Source of the DNA: Norana najaformis
Taxonomy: Eukaryota > Annelida > Clitellata > Crassiclitellata > Hormogastridae
NCBI GenBank assembly: GCA_964023275.1
Contig: OZ029928.1
Coordinates: 1,612,001 to 1,676,000 of the forward strand
Direction: 5' to 3'
Length of the DNA stretch: 64,000 nucleotides
In this document: positions 18,107 through 31,043 of the stretch, piece after piece
How the letters are laid out: each line of letters begins with the position of its first letter
How positions within the stretch are numbered: position 1 is the first letter of the stretch
Notes under the pieces: model-generated
The model's input: the letters and a program-made list of their open reading frames with translations, nothing else
The model's database searches: none
What the model was told of the DNA's origin: nothing
Position numbers and translations under genes: made by a program

Positions 18107-21100
18107 CTGCAGAAAACGTTCCTGAAAACAAAGCATTCCTTTCATTCGTTTACTTATCCCTCTGATTATCCATTTGATAATCGACCCTAGAGTACACCAG
18201 GCAGCTCCGTGTTCTCTCTCTATCTCTCGAGCCGGCCTGGTCGATAAAGACCTCAAGATCTGTTCAGCCCTTGCTCTCATACCGCGATTTGTGTTCTCTT
18301 GTGCATTGGAACGTCCCTCTGGAAAAGTCATCCCCTCATTAACGCCAAGAAAAGTTTTAATCTCACCCAAAGACTCTACGTTTGCGTCTATCAAAGAAGC
18401 AATGTCTCAACGCCTTGAGCAGGCATCTTAAAGGCGCAGTATACACGTTTAAATACCAACAAGCATAAGACTGAATTTCCACCTGATTCTCCGTTGTCAT
18501 TTTCCAAAACGTGCTGAGCTGTTTCTTCTTCGTTTTCTTGTAGTAGCATATCCGATCGATTCTTTGTTCGATGTCGTCTATAAAGCAACAGAGCAGCGAG
18601 GCCGATAGCGACACCTACCAGAAGAATTACCGCAACTGAAATGCCGACGGCGTGTCCAGGCTTGCCGCTTAGACTCATCTGAGGGTTAACGACAAGATCA
18701 CCTGAAAAAGAAAAACTGAGATGAATAAGAAAAGAAGATAGGTATAGAAGAAGATAGAAAATGTTATTCACCTGAATAACATTTTCTCATATTATTACCT
18801 AGCTTTCAAAAGCAGCGTAGTAAACAGCTTTATAAATCCTTTTAAAGTCAATGCAAGCAGAATAGTAAACCATTTCAATCAACCAACGTAACAATAAATC
18901 AATATTATTACATTTATATTTACATACATCATATGATAAATCAGTCCATTTATATACTTCAATGTCAATGTCGTAATAGTTGATATATTCTGCCGAAATA
19001 ATACAGTGACATTGCCATCTTAACGCATCTGTAACGACGCTTCTAGCTTAAGACCAGGCCTACTAACTAACGTGGGACGTTGCGAAATAGGACAGTTTGC
19101 TTGCGTCCAGACTTTAACGTACAGTATGTACCTTTTGAAAGCGATGAACAAATGACAATCTAGCTGATCTAAACAGTTGCGACTTAATATAGACGTTAGT
19201 ACAAAAATTATCGTTGTCGTACGATGCAACCGGGTCCATGAACCCTAAAAATGGTGCCTTAATTTGTCTCAACGTTGGACGGAAGTCCGTTGGTTGGGCT
19301 CTGCGTGGGTGCGGGAACCAACCAATGTTAACCCACTAGTTATCCCTGTCCTTGAAACAATAACCATTCAGAGTAAGGATTGCAAAGAGAATAATACTAC
19401 CATGCGAGGTGATTGTGTATTCGATGAGAAATGTTTTCCCAGTCGCTGTGGCATCTTTGTTAAAGAATATATCGACCGCTGCGCAGCTGAAAAACGTTAG
19501 CTGTGTGCTCGAGTTGAGATCATCGCAGGATCTGTGGCTTACGTTGTAATTCAGTGAAGGTTGGCCATTGATACAGGTTATCTGAACAAGCAGCACAATC
19601 AAGGGTAAAAGTTACATAGTGCCATTTCTAATGGAAAGACTGCAATGAGGCAAAACGCATTATGCGCAAAAGCAAATCAGTTTGTCATGTTAAGTGCCAC
19701 TGTAACATTCAGAAAGGCGTTTATCATAAGCATCAAGACACACACACCCACACATATATATATACACTATTTATATTACATTTTTTGGTGTTTGAGTCCT
19801 TTTTTTGAGCTAAAGAAGAATTCACTTAACTTCGGCTTAACTTATATCACCTTCTTTTACTTTGGTAATTGGACTGACATCCAGTATTAACCGGGTTTGA
19901 GCAAGTTGCATTTGTACGTCAGCGCATCGGTAACTTATTCATTAAAATTACGGCACTCCAGAAACAGTGACATCAGGCAATCATATTAGAGTCGTGTTTT
20001 TGGTCTAGGTCTTTTTCAATCGAACTGCAGATCTTACGGAAAGGTCGCAGCATAAATGACATTCATAGTAGTTTAAGCTAAATAAAATAGGACTCACCTG
20101 AAGCCAGTCACGTTGGCAGTTCTCACCCACCAAACTTTGGAGGCTAATCGACGAAATCGTGAGATATATTGAACTGTTTTCCGTGGCGTTAATAACATAG
20201 TTACAGTCGAAATTGTCTCCATAATTTGTGTAATTCCACGGGAAATTAATCGCTCCGGATGGACCATCACAAAAACGAACGCCACATAAAGAATCTAAAA
20301 GAGGTGGCAAAGCAAAACTCAAATTAGCCTAAAGTAATCGTAAAAATAGATATCGCTGCAATTTTGATGAGACTACCATAAAACATTTAATGTGATTGAT
20401 CATTATGAAGAGGGGAGTACTTTGTTGATGGATCATGATGCGGACGCTGATGAAATTTTTTATGTTGATGTTAAGCTGTGTTCTAGCACGTATCTTAGTA
20501 CGGATAAATTGAATGACAAAGCCACCGAGCTAGGTCATTTTAATAACTTTTCTGTCTGCATTTAAATTGCGGGAGTCTGCTTTATAAAGTCTCAGATGTT
20601 ACTGACACTTTCACAAGCAACAGTTTTTGCCTGCTAATGAAAGTTGGTTGGAGGGCGATGATCTGGGAATGTATCTATTCCTGGGTATAATTTTGTGTGT
20701 AAATCCTGGGATGGCGTAGAGGTGCCGGAGTGGAGTTTTATATCAGAGATGTGATTTTTTTGATACCATTGAAACCCAGTGGCGGTGGTGAAATACAATA
20801 GTTTTGAACATATGTTTATAAGACTTCGGCAAAGTAAAGGTGAAGACGTTGTAATTGGTACCATAAATGTCCTCCCGGTCTTTGTGTTGAGAGGTTTAAA
20901 ATGGATTTTGCCAACCTTTTGTCTAGACTTGACAGCATCAAGATTAAGATCATTATGGCCGGCGATTTCAATATAGATCTACTCAAAATTCAGAAACACC
21001 GTCCAACGCACAGAGTTTTTAAAATACCATATCTTCCTACAATTTTCTGCCAACCATTCTACGTTCTACCCGAATCACATCATATATCTTAATTCATGAT

Positions 21101-24100
21101 ATTTCTGATCACCTGCCAGTAATGTTTCACACTTCTCTTTATGTCAACAAAACATGTTCAGTAGCACTCTCTGGAGATTGATTAATGAAACATATATGGC
21201 AAAGTTCAAAACCTTATTGATGAATGTTGATTGGTCAGAAATTATGTTGTTTTCTAATGCAAATGAACCGTGTATTGCATAATCTCGCTTTAAAAAAATT
21301 TATAAGCAATTGTAGAATGTCTTTTCCAAAAACGAAAAACTTCACGAAAAGTTATTTATAACATAAGACAACCTTGGATGACCAGTGGATTGTTCAAACC
21401 ATGCAAGAAGAAATCTGGACTTCATTCTATATTTTTAAAGAAATCCTAAATATTCCAATAAAAAGCCTTCATTAAATTCGTAATATATTTTAAAAAAATG
21501 AAAACTTGTTGAGAAGATGTATTATGCTAATAAATTTTTCCTATGCGGAAATGATTTGAAAAATGTGGAGAAATATAAGGTTATTATTAAATGGTGATAG
21601 TACTAATGTTTTTACTATAAATGACACAAGCATATTTGATAAATCTGAGATCGTTAACAGGTTTAATGAATATTTTGTAAGCATTGGGCCTACTCGGGCC
21701 TCAAAGGTAGGCCTACTAGGAAATGAACTCATATTTGATAAATTTTTAACTGTCTTCCCTTGTTCTTAAAGGAGATTGTTGGCGATTACTGAGAAGGATA
21801 TAATCGATGTTACAGATCAGTTGCGAGTATCTTCCAGTTGTGAGATTGATGAAACAGACCCAAATATTGCGAGGGTCACAGTTCAGTTCATTACTCAACC
21901 TTTGGGAGGTAATATCAACTCCTTTCTCTTCGGGCGTTGTTACAGCAGATATAAAGGTAGCTAAAATAATTCCACTTTACAAATCTGAGGAAAGATGTAA
22001 AATAAATAACTATAGACCTATTTCTGTCTTTTCTTATTTCTCCAAATAGTTTGAGAAAATCATGTATAATAAGCTGATGGATTACTTATTATGAATGAAC
22101 TTACTATCGCCGAACCAATTTGGCTTCCGTAAGGATCACTCCACGTTTATGGCACTCTTACATATGCTGTATTGTGAGATCTATGATTCTATAGAAAACA
22201 ATGAATTTTCTTTAGGAATAATCTTCAATTTTTTAAAGCTTTTGACACCGCAGACCACCAATTCATTCTACTAAAAAACTGGAACACTATAGTATCAGAT
22301 ATATAAATCTGCACTGGTTCACTGAATACTTTAGGAATAGGTCCAAGTATGCCTATTTTTTAAGTTAACAAATTGGTTACTTGTAGAGTTCCGCAGGGCT
22401 CTATATAAGGGCGGCTGCTTTTCTGATATATGCTAATGACTTGTCAATTGCCTAAAATTTTTCATTTTGTCCTGTTCGCTGATGACACCAATGCCTTTAT
22501 TTCAAATAAATCATTGATCTCTTTGTTTGACAGAGCTAACCAGAAACTTCAATTAATCTGTTCTTGGTTTGGAGCTGACAAATTATCTCTTAGCAGTGAA
22601 AAGACTAATTTTTTTTATTTTCCGTCCTCACCGAAAGCCTTTTCCTGCGTACGATTATTATGGATAGTAAATTGATCAACCAAACTATATCTTGCAAGTT
22701 TTTAAGTGTATACCTGGACCAGAATTTAACATGGAAGGATCACATAGATCTCATATCCAAAAAGATTGCAGAAACATTAGTATTTTGTCCCGACACAGCT
22801 TGTCAAAATCTACGTTGCTTAATTTATATTATGCCTTAATTTTCCCGTACCTATCTTACTGTAATATTTCATGGAGCTCACATTATCCCTCTCGGTTGAA
22901 TGCACTTGAAATCCTACAGAAACGCACCATTCGAGTTATTTTGAATGAATGCTGGTCCTCTAGCACTAAGCCCACATTTCTATTTTACAGAATATTGCGA
23001 CTACGAGATATACTGTAGCAAAATTACAAATAAGTTTGTTCATGTTTCGGTATCATTGGCATATGTTGCTTTCAAATTTTGATGAATTCTTTTACCTAGA
23101 TTTCTGATATGAGTGCTTATAATACTAGGGGATCAGTTTCTTACCGCAGTGTTACTGCTAAAACTAAATTAAAGCAGTCTTCTATTAAATATACTGACCC
23201 GGCAATGTGGAATTCTCTTCAAGATGATGTAAGAAATATAATGACTGTCAATTTAAAACTAGATTAAAGAAATGCTTGAAATCTATTAGCGTCTTCATAT
23301 GTAATAAGTTAATATAAATGTGTTTTTTGATTGTGTTGAAAATAGTTACTGTATATATATAATAATAATGTTATTTTACTGTGTAATCTGTAATCTTTCA
23401 TATCCGTTTAATCTTTGTGCAGTTGTCATATGTAAACATTTTCATGTTTGTATAATCGCCATATCTTAACACTGTAAATGGGCCATCCGAGTTTTAGGCG
23501 GGTCTACCTGACCCTTTTCGGTTGACCCATTGACCTGCACCACCACTGTGTATATGCTATGGCTGATTTGTATTGGATGTTATACTTTCTTGTATGTTGG
23601 TGCTCCGTCAATAAATTTTTCAATCAATCAAAAAATCATCAAAAATTCGATATTTCTACAGCGTCTGAAAAAGCCAAGTTGCCGAAATGAGCTGCTTCAC
23701 AGGCGCTCAATCAAACAAAATCGATAGGCAGGAATGGTTCGGTTCCAGGTCAAGATCCAAGAGTCAGGTAGGCAGAGAGTCAGACGGCTGTGGAAGATAG
23801 CTTTTGGAAGTGGAGCAGCAAGAGAGGTAATGGGAAGAGGAGGAATCAAGATAGGATATAGGAAAGTGGATAGCTTTCAGTTTTGAGTGAAAAATCTTCG
23901 TAGAGATTGTTAGGGCTGAAATGTTGGTGAGCTCATAGGATTGCCCAGATACTTGATGTAATTCTAATGAGAGTTTATTCCAGGGTGTGGAGCAGCTATG
24001 GCTATGGAGCTGTATCCACGCTATTCCACCATGTCGCCGATCCTGGGATTTTCTGCGTGCAATGTGCAGCCAGAAACTACGTCGTTCCAAATCCTTTCAA

Positions 24101-24421
24101 CATGGTCCTGAATCTACCAGTTGACCTTTTCCAATACTTGGGGTCTTAATTTATTGCAGCCTGTAGTTTTATCTTATGGTCTTTTTCAGGTCGACTTTGC
24201 TAAAGAACCGCCGTCCTACATACATTACATTTATATGATAATCACAAACATCTATATTGTAATTGTAACCAAAACTTTGTACAGCGCCCATTTAAGAAAT
24301 ATTCGTCACAGGCTCACCCTAACAGCACATAGATGGAACACTGTCTGCAAAAAAATCAAGCATTAAGATTTTAAACTCATTGCATGTGTGCTGCATTAAA
24401 AATGCAGTTCCTCCCACATCA

Positions 24422-24473
<52 letters not shown>

Positions 24474-27400
24474 CCAAAGCTTAGCATACTGCTGGTCGCC
24501 CGAGCCGCAGCAATAAACAGATTGCTGCTTGTTAATGCACTTCAGTGACGGTTCACAGCGTTTAGGGTTATCTGTTCCCCATCAGCATCCTCAAGAGCAA
24601 CCTCAAGAATGCGGGTTAGAACATACTTTATGGAGTGACACTTTCTAAACCATGACCTTTTTGTTCAGTAAGAGGGAGTTTACACTAACCTGTATCTCTA
24701 ACTATGTATTGGAGTCTGAATCCTCCGTGGTTTATGGACGAATCAGTAACAAAGTATAGCACCACCACCGCGCAATTGGAAAATGTAAGTGTCAGCTGCT
24801 TCTCTTTTATTCCACAGTACCTTCTGCCAAAATTAATGTTCATCACCGAAGTTTTATCCGAAAAACAGGTTATCTAAGCATACAAAGTTACACATTACTA
24901 GATCGAATATTTTATTATTTTACAGTGTTGTTTCATTCGACTGTTCATTTGCGATTGAATGAAAGAAGGCTGGACGGGACGAGGGAATCATTGATTGATT
25001 TATTGGCTGAATGACTGACTGACTGCATGGTTGGCTGGCTGAATGATTGGTTGATCGACTGGTTGACTGACTAACCGATTAATTGAGAGATTGATTGATT
25101 GAAAAGGTTATACGGTTTACTATAGCCTGTCTTTACCTAACTTTCCTCACCTTACCACGATCGCTCCGAATTCGCTTAAACTACTTACGATTAGCCAGTC
25201 GCTTGAGCAGTCGTCTTCTGAAGATTTGCTGGATATTCCTTCAAGCTGGAATGAGATGAAAGAAAGTGAAATGACTTTCCTCGGACCGCCAAGGATAGAA
25301 TACATGCAGTCTAAGTTGTGTGGATAAGAAAGAGGGAACCGCGGTGAAATGATGACTCCAGTTGGAAGAGTGAATGACGTATTGCCACAAGCCTCATCTG
25401 ACAGCAAAACAGTCATTGAGAAAGGTAGTGAAATTTCTCATTCAAACATTTTTCAGCGCTTTTGAGAGGCACCTAAAAGGCGCTTTATTAATTGTCCTTA
25501 AATATGCATATTGTTATATTACATGTGTACAGTGAAGAACGCTGTTTTGGTACGGCTTACAAGATTGATTATCCGGTCTTTTATAGAACTCGAATGTTTC
25601 TCTTCAAATGATTTCGGAATGGGGCTTTGCTTTGAAGAAAATATCGATTGATACCTTGTGCAGTGGTATAACGATGCGATAGAAGTTCTCAGAATAGAAT
25701 AGCATAGATTTGAATAGAATACAGTTGAACTGAATTGATTAGCTTAGATTAGATTAGCTGTTTTGTTACTGGGTTTGTGTTGACTTTAGTGATGTTGATC
25801 GATAATAACTAAGAAGTAAATTTTCAATAATTGGTAAAAGACAGCGGCTTGCCGTCATCTACCATTGTGTATCGCACAGTGAATCCTGAATAAAGTTCCG
25901 CGTGGGTGTTGGAGTAATTAAGCAGAACTATGTTACAACAGTCAAACCTGACTACAAATTTATGCAGCCATCCGCATAGTTTTCTGTCAGCAACAGGATG
26001 AGCCACCGAGGTTCCGTTCGTCAAACAGGTTATCTGTTCAAGTAATGACAAATAAGCTTTGGTTAGGTAATTAATTACAAAAACGGTTAGAAAATTAATT
26101 AGGAATGAATAGGTTTCTACTTATTTTCCATTTATATGTTGGATCCTCATCAAATTGAATGTGGACATTTGCATCGTGAACACCTTTTGTTTCGCAGGAA
26201 CAGCGGAAAACAACAGCAGAATCTATCAAAGAGCACCGTTCCCAAGAATGTCCAGAAAAATTAACAACGTTTTAATCATGTCATGAATTTGTCCTCTAAC
26301 TGGCTCATGACTCAATGGTTTCTTACAAATACCGATTTACACAGTCATTTTCATTATTATTTTCGACTAAAATGGGCCACCGCAGATTATATACAGCGAC
26401 CGTCGACGAAAACAACAATAGAAAAAATATTGTTATGGCACAATCAGACGACTAACCGTCATCGAGTCGTTTTCACAGTAACTTGAGAACAGTTCTCCTA
26501 GATATAAATGGTCGACGCTAATGACTACTGATTTAAACTGGCCACCATAGATGGTATAAAGGCAATTGACTGCTTTCCAGTTAAGCAAAGGTAGTCGCTG
26601 CGATTCGATGATCCCATATGGAGCTGAGAGAGATGTATCGCCGCATTCCTCTCCTGTGAAAATAGCACAATGTTACCTCTTACTCGGTAAACAGCTTTGC
26701 GTCATTCGCTATCGTCGTTGTTCCCGTTAAGATGACAACCACAGCTACCACCATCACGCCACAATCATCACAAACAACCACTGCAACCACCACAACCACA
26801 CCTTCATCACTGCCAACACCACAAATCTAACACCAAAATCATGACCACAACCATCACAACCACTTCTACTTCCACAACTACACAAAAATGACGCTACCGT
26901 TACCGCTACCACTGCAACAGCCACCGCCATCATCATATCCATATAATGTATAAGACGCAGTACACGCTCTTTTGATCATACTTGGTCCAACAGCAATATA
27001 AGGAATACGGAATGTCTCCGGGTAGTCATAATTCATTGAGTGGATGGAAAACTTCAGCGCACGACAGTCGGCGAATAACAGTTGACTCAGTGGTAAATCA
27101 GTCGTTGCTATTTCTCGGTTGCAGAATACTCTGGTTGTGTTAGGATTCAGTCTTGTCTCTCCTTCTGATATGCAGCTGACCTGCAGTGAAAGATAAATAG
27201 ATCTATGAATGGTTGTCGTTTCGTTAACGTCTTGCATATAGTTTGTCACCTGCGTCTTCTCGTCGTGCAATGCTGTTAGTTGTAAAATGAATTAATGGAT
27301 TGCAGTCAGTGGAAATCAATTCGATAGTATGACTTTCCTGGTTAATTTAAAATTTAGTTTTACATTCATGAGGGAGTACAGGTAGCCTACCGTTATATTT

Positions 27401-27651
27401 TCTCTGTTGCAGTCGTGGAATGACTGTAGCAGCTGCATCCGTTGCCCAAAAACGACATTCAGCAAAATCGTACTCTTCTGGTCTGTCGAGATGGTGTAGG
27501 TGCAGTTGACTGTACCCAGAGTCTCAGTCGGATTCACTGGTAAGCTGATGATCCCAGATGAATTGGTGAACAGAGTATCGCCACAATCGAGCTCTTGGAT
27601 GACACCAACATTATTATTATTGTTATTATTATTATTATTATTATTATTACG

Positions 27652-27699
<48 letters not shown>

Positions 27700-30600
27700 G
27701 TCCTATATGTTCATAGTAGAGTTCCGGAGAAGCAGATGGCGTTCCCACGCTGGACAGCTACTGAGAGTCTTTGAAGCAGGTAGCTGGTCTCCAGTGGATC
27801 GTGGGTTGCCATTGTCATCCTTCGTCCTAACTCCCACACAAAATCCAATCCTTCCGTACTCCATGCGCCGCTGGTCTCCAGTGCGACCGCCACAAAAGAG
27901 TGGGTTTGGGCTATAGTGGCGTATTTTAGCCTTTTGGCTGCGACTGCCCGGTTTGCAGCTTCACTTGGTCCGGTTGAAGTAAAACCTAGATGTGACGCTG
28001 CAAATGTGTCAGAAACTGCCACATCCCATGTAAGACACCTTCCGCGAGACCATGGGATAAGAGTCACGCCATCTTCCCTGGTGAGTCCCAAAGGTTCTTT
28101 CTGAGCAGGGATGTTCACTCTGGTAAGCGCTCTGCATATAATGTCGATGAGCATGTTATGGCGTTGTTGTCTGCCAGCACTCTTTCTTCAGACCAGACCG
28201 TGAAGTCCTCTGGCGTCGACCCTTTCGCCACAGTGACACAGATGTGGCTCGCTCGCACAGTGTGGTTCCCAGTCGCATTCCAACCGCGGTCCGTATCACC
28301 TCATCCGAAAGACGGAGTCCCAATGCGGTTACTGGAGGAGCCAGCATCCGATCTCCAGAGTGTGGTGCTTGAGAGGCAAAGAGACGAGCGCGGTCTAGTG
28401 GGTTGTTCGCAGACTCATGTAAGCTCGCCGACGCCTTGCTTGTCCAGCGACTGTCCCATTCCCTTTGTCGATGAGCTGCTGATCCAGTTGGTGGTTCTGC
28501 ACCCGTGAAGACCATCCATGCATTCAGTGCGGTATTCACTAGCTCGTCTGAGGTATCGGCTGATTCTGGTGGCAGTATGTGTGTTTGGAGTTCGCTTGTG
28601 CTTGCAGCAGAGGCCAAGAAGGCAGAAAGTGCCAGCGTAGAAGCACAGCGAATCCCAAGACCGCCATCCCTAACCGGAAGGGACGCCTGGAGACATTTCT
28701 CATCCGACAGCTCAACATTTAAGATAGTCGATAATCCATCTCTTAAAAGAGAGTCAAATCTGGTTAGACTGGGGCATTCGGTGCAAACGGCTGTACGCAT
28801 TGTGTAGAGCAGCTTCGGAACGCTCAAACCGTTTCGCAACAGCACTAGGGCGTCATGTGCGTGAAGCACTGAAAGCCTCCCAACTGCTCGTTCCAGATCA
28901 TTTGCCTTCTCATTCACCACCTTTTCAACGGCTGGCCCTGGCATTAGTGGTGTGCCCAATAGTGTTGCCTCTCTTAATGATGTATGGTTGAAGCAGGAGA
29001 ACGCGAGACTGTCGACTTGATTTTCGCCATTCTGGGAAACAATCTCGCATTTGGCGCGGTTAAGTCGAAGTCCGAGCTTAGCGGATTCTTGGGCGATCAG
29101 CTGAACATCCAGGGCCACCACATCCACACTGCCTCCCAGTGTTAAGTCATCGAGGAAAGCTATTTTCAACTCGGACTTCAGCTGTTGCAGGATTGGCTGT
29201 ATTGTGATGCAGAATTCCATGGGGCTCATCGGGTCACCTTGCTGGGTACCCGCTTCTGATCGAAGAATATTTGATCCATGTTTTAAGAGCGGGCTGCAAG
29301 AATATGCGGCGTGAGCGAAGCGGTAACGCTCAGGAATATCTCTTGCAACCGCTTCTAATAGAGAGTCTCTGCGAAGGGTGTTGAAGGCATTGGCGAAATC
29401 CAGTTTGGTTAGAACGGCATCAGTCGACATCGAAGTGGCCCAGCGGCGGGTTGCATGTACTGCTGCTTCGGCGCCTCCTGGTATGCCAACGCCCAGCTGG
29501 ATCGGGGCGAGCAGTGGAGATAATTTGGTCACAGCGTGTGCGTTCGCACATTTGGCTGCTAGGCGTCGCCACCTGTATCCGACCGCAATTGGCCTGATTC
29601 CTCCGTCTTTTTTCTTCAAAGCCATCAGATTCGCCCCATATATAACTTCGTTGACCTCGACCGGTAGGCTCCCTTCTAACGTCAGATTTACCAGGTCATT
29701 GAGGTGGTGGATGAGGTTTAAATCGACACTCGCCGAAGTCAAGTCTTTGAGGTGTTGTGGGGTTATACCGTCTGGACCAGCTGCCGAACCTGCAGGAAAC
29801 GAAGAAATAGCTTCGACAATGGCTCGTTCAGATGTATTCAGTGCAGCAAAGCGATCAGAGTGCCTTGGATCACAGAACGGTCTCCTGTCTGACGAGGCTG
29901 GCGGGTGCTTCATCCTTAGTTCAGCTAATGTCTCTGGGGTATCTGGTGCTGGGGTGTCATCGCTACAAATGAGGCGAATAGCAGCCTTGTAATTGCCATC
30001 CTCCAATTTGCTGGCAACTGCCGATGCCAAGTATTTTGTCGTGTCACGTTTTGTCAGGCCTGTACCTCGAGACGCTGTTGGTTTGTTTTCGACTTCATCT
30101 GTACAGCCTGCAGGCCCTTTTGAATGCCAGTTCGTTATTCTAGAGAGAATTGCCCGCGTTAGGTTGCGTTTGACTCCTCCTCTTTTTGGTTTGACCAGAA
30201 TACATCCGCCAAAGGCTAAGAGGTTCGACCATTTCCCAGTGTCATCTGGTTCGCTAACGACAGCCTCTATAAGTTCACCCAAAAGAGCGGCGCATGATGT
30301 TCTTGCCGTTCGAGGTATTCGTTTAACCAGCGCACCTCTTATAACGGGGTGTAAGAGTTTTAACTCTGGATGTCTAAGACGGCACTGTCTGTCCGAATCT
30401 GGCTGCATTTGAATGGAATCTTGATTACCAGGGCTGGCTGCAGAGGAAAGTGACACAACCGCATTGGGCGATAGTATCTCTGCTGGAGGCTGGTCAGAAC
30501 CGGGGCAGGAAGCGGACCTGGGACCGTGACGGTGGATGGTGCCATCTGATGCATGTGTTTTGAATGTAGCCCAGCATATGCTACAAGTCCCCTTTCCCTT

Positions 30601-30985
30601 GGCAGGCCTCCTATTCATGTTTTCTTCTAGCAATCGAAAGTTCAAATTACGATAAACTGTTATTCATATGATCGGCCTTTGAAAGAACAATCTGTTGCCA
30701 TGACGACTATGACGTCGTAGGCCATTTGAATGTAGATTCCGGCTTGCTGCCGACAATTTTGAAAGGCGCGATGATCGCCAAAGATGGAAAAATTTATCAA
30801 ACCCTGATGTGTTGTATCCTGAGCGAGATACCGTCGACGGATAAAATCCTTAGAGTCAGGAGGCGTTGACAGAGTAACTGATGTAGAAATCCTACCCTAA
30901 CGCTGATTAAAAATCGACGTATTTACTTAATTCTCTCTCACTTTAAAATATCCGTCTTACACGGTCAGCTGATGACGTCATTCAT

Positions 30986-31043
<58 letters not shown>

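Larger units (their letters stand above)
27600..30988 (-). mobile_element. R2/R4-type LINE, near full length (copy 1)
   Basis: A single-ORF retrotransposon on the minus strand. It is bracketed by (ATT)n on both sides: 27610-27650 with an ATC run to 27705 at the 3' end, and 30989-31040 beyond the 5' end. The ORF (30618-28156) and a separated C-terminal domain (28154-27714) together resemble RT elements with a C-terminal CCHC finger and restriction-like endonuclease. Compared with copy 2, a 4-base duplication (CGAG near 28255) moves the reading frame ahead of the CCHC finger, and 12 bases are missing from the endonuclease motif, so it is not active as it stands. It lies in the intron between CUB 4 and CUB 5. 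Confidence 0.85.

Noticed and set aside
18071-18394. 107-residue minus-strand frame overlapping the CUB-gene tail exon
   Set aside because: It is in a different frame from the phase-compatible tail exon and spans intron sequence; no family resemblance.
28158-30412. Several plus-strand open frames of 60-204 residues
   Set aside because: They lie antisense to the 820-residue LINE reverse transcriptase and have no family character; they are shadows of its codon use.
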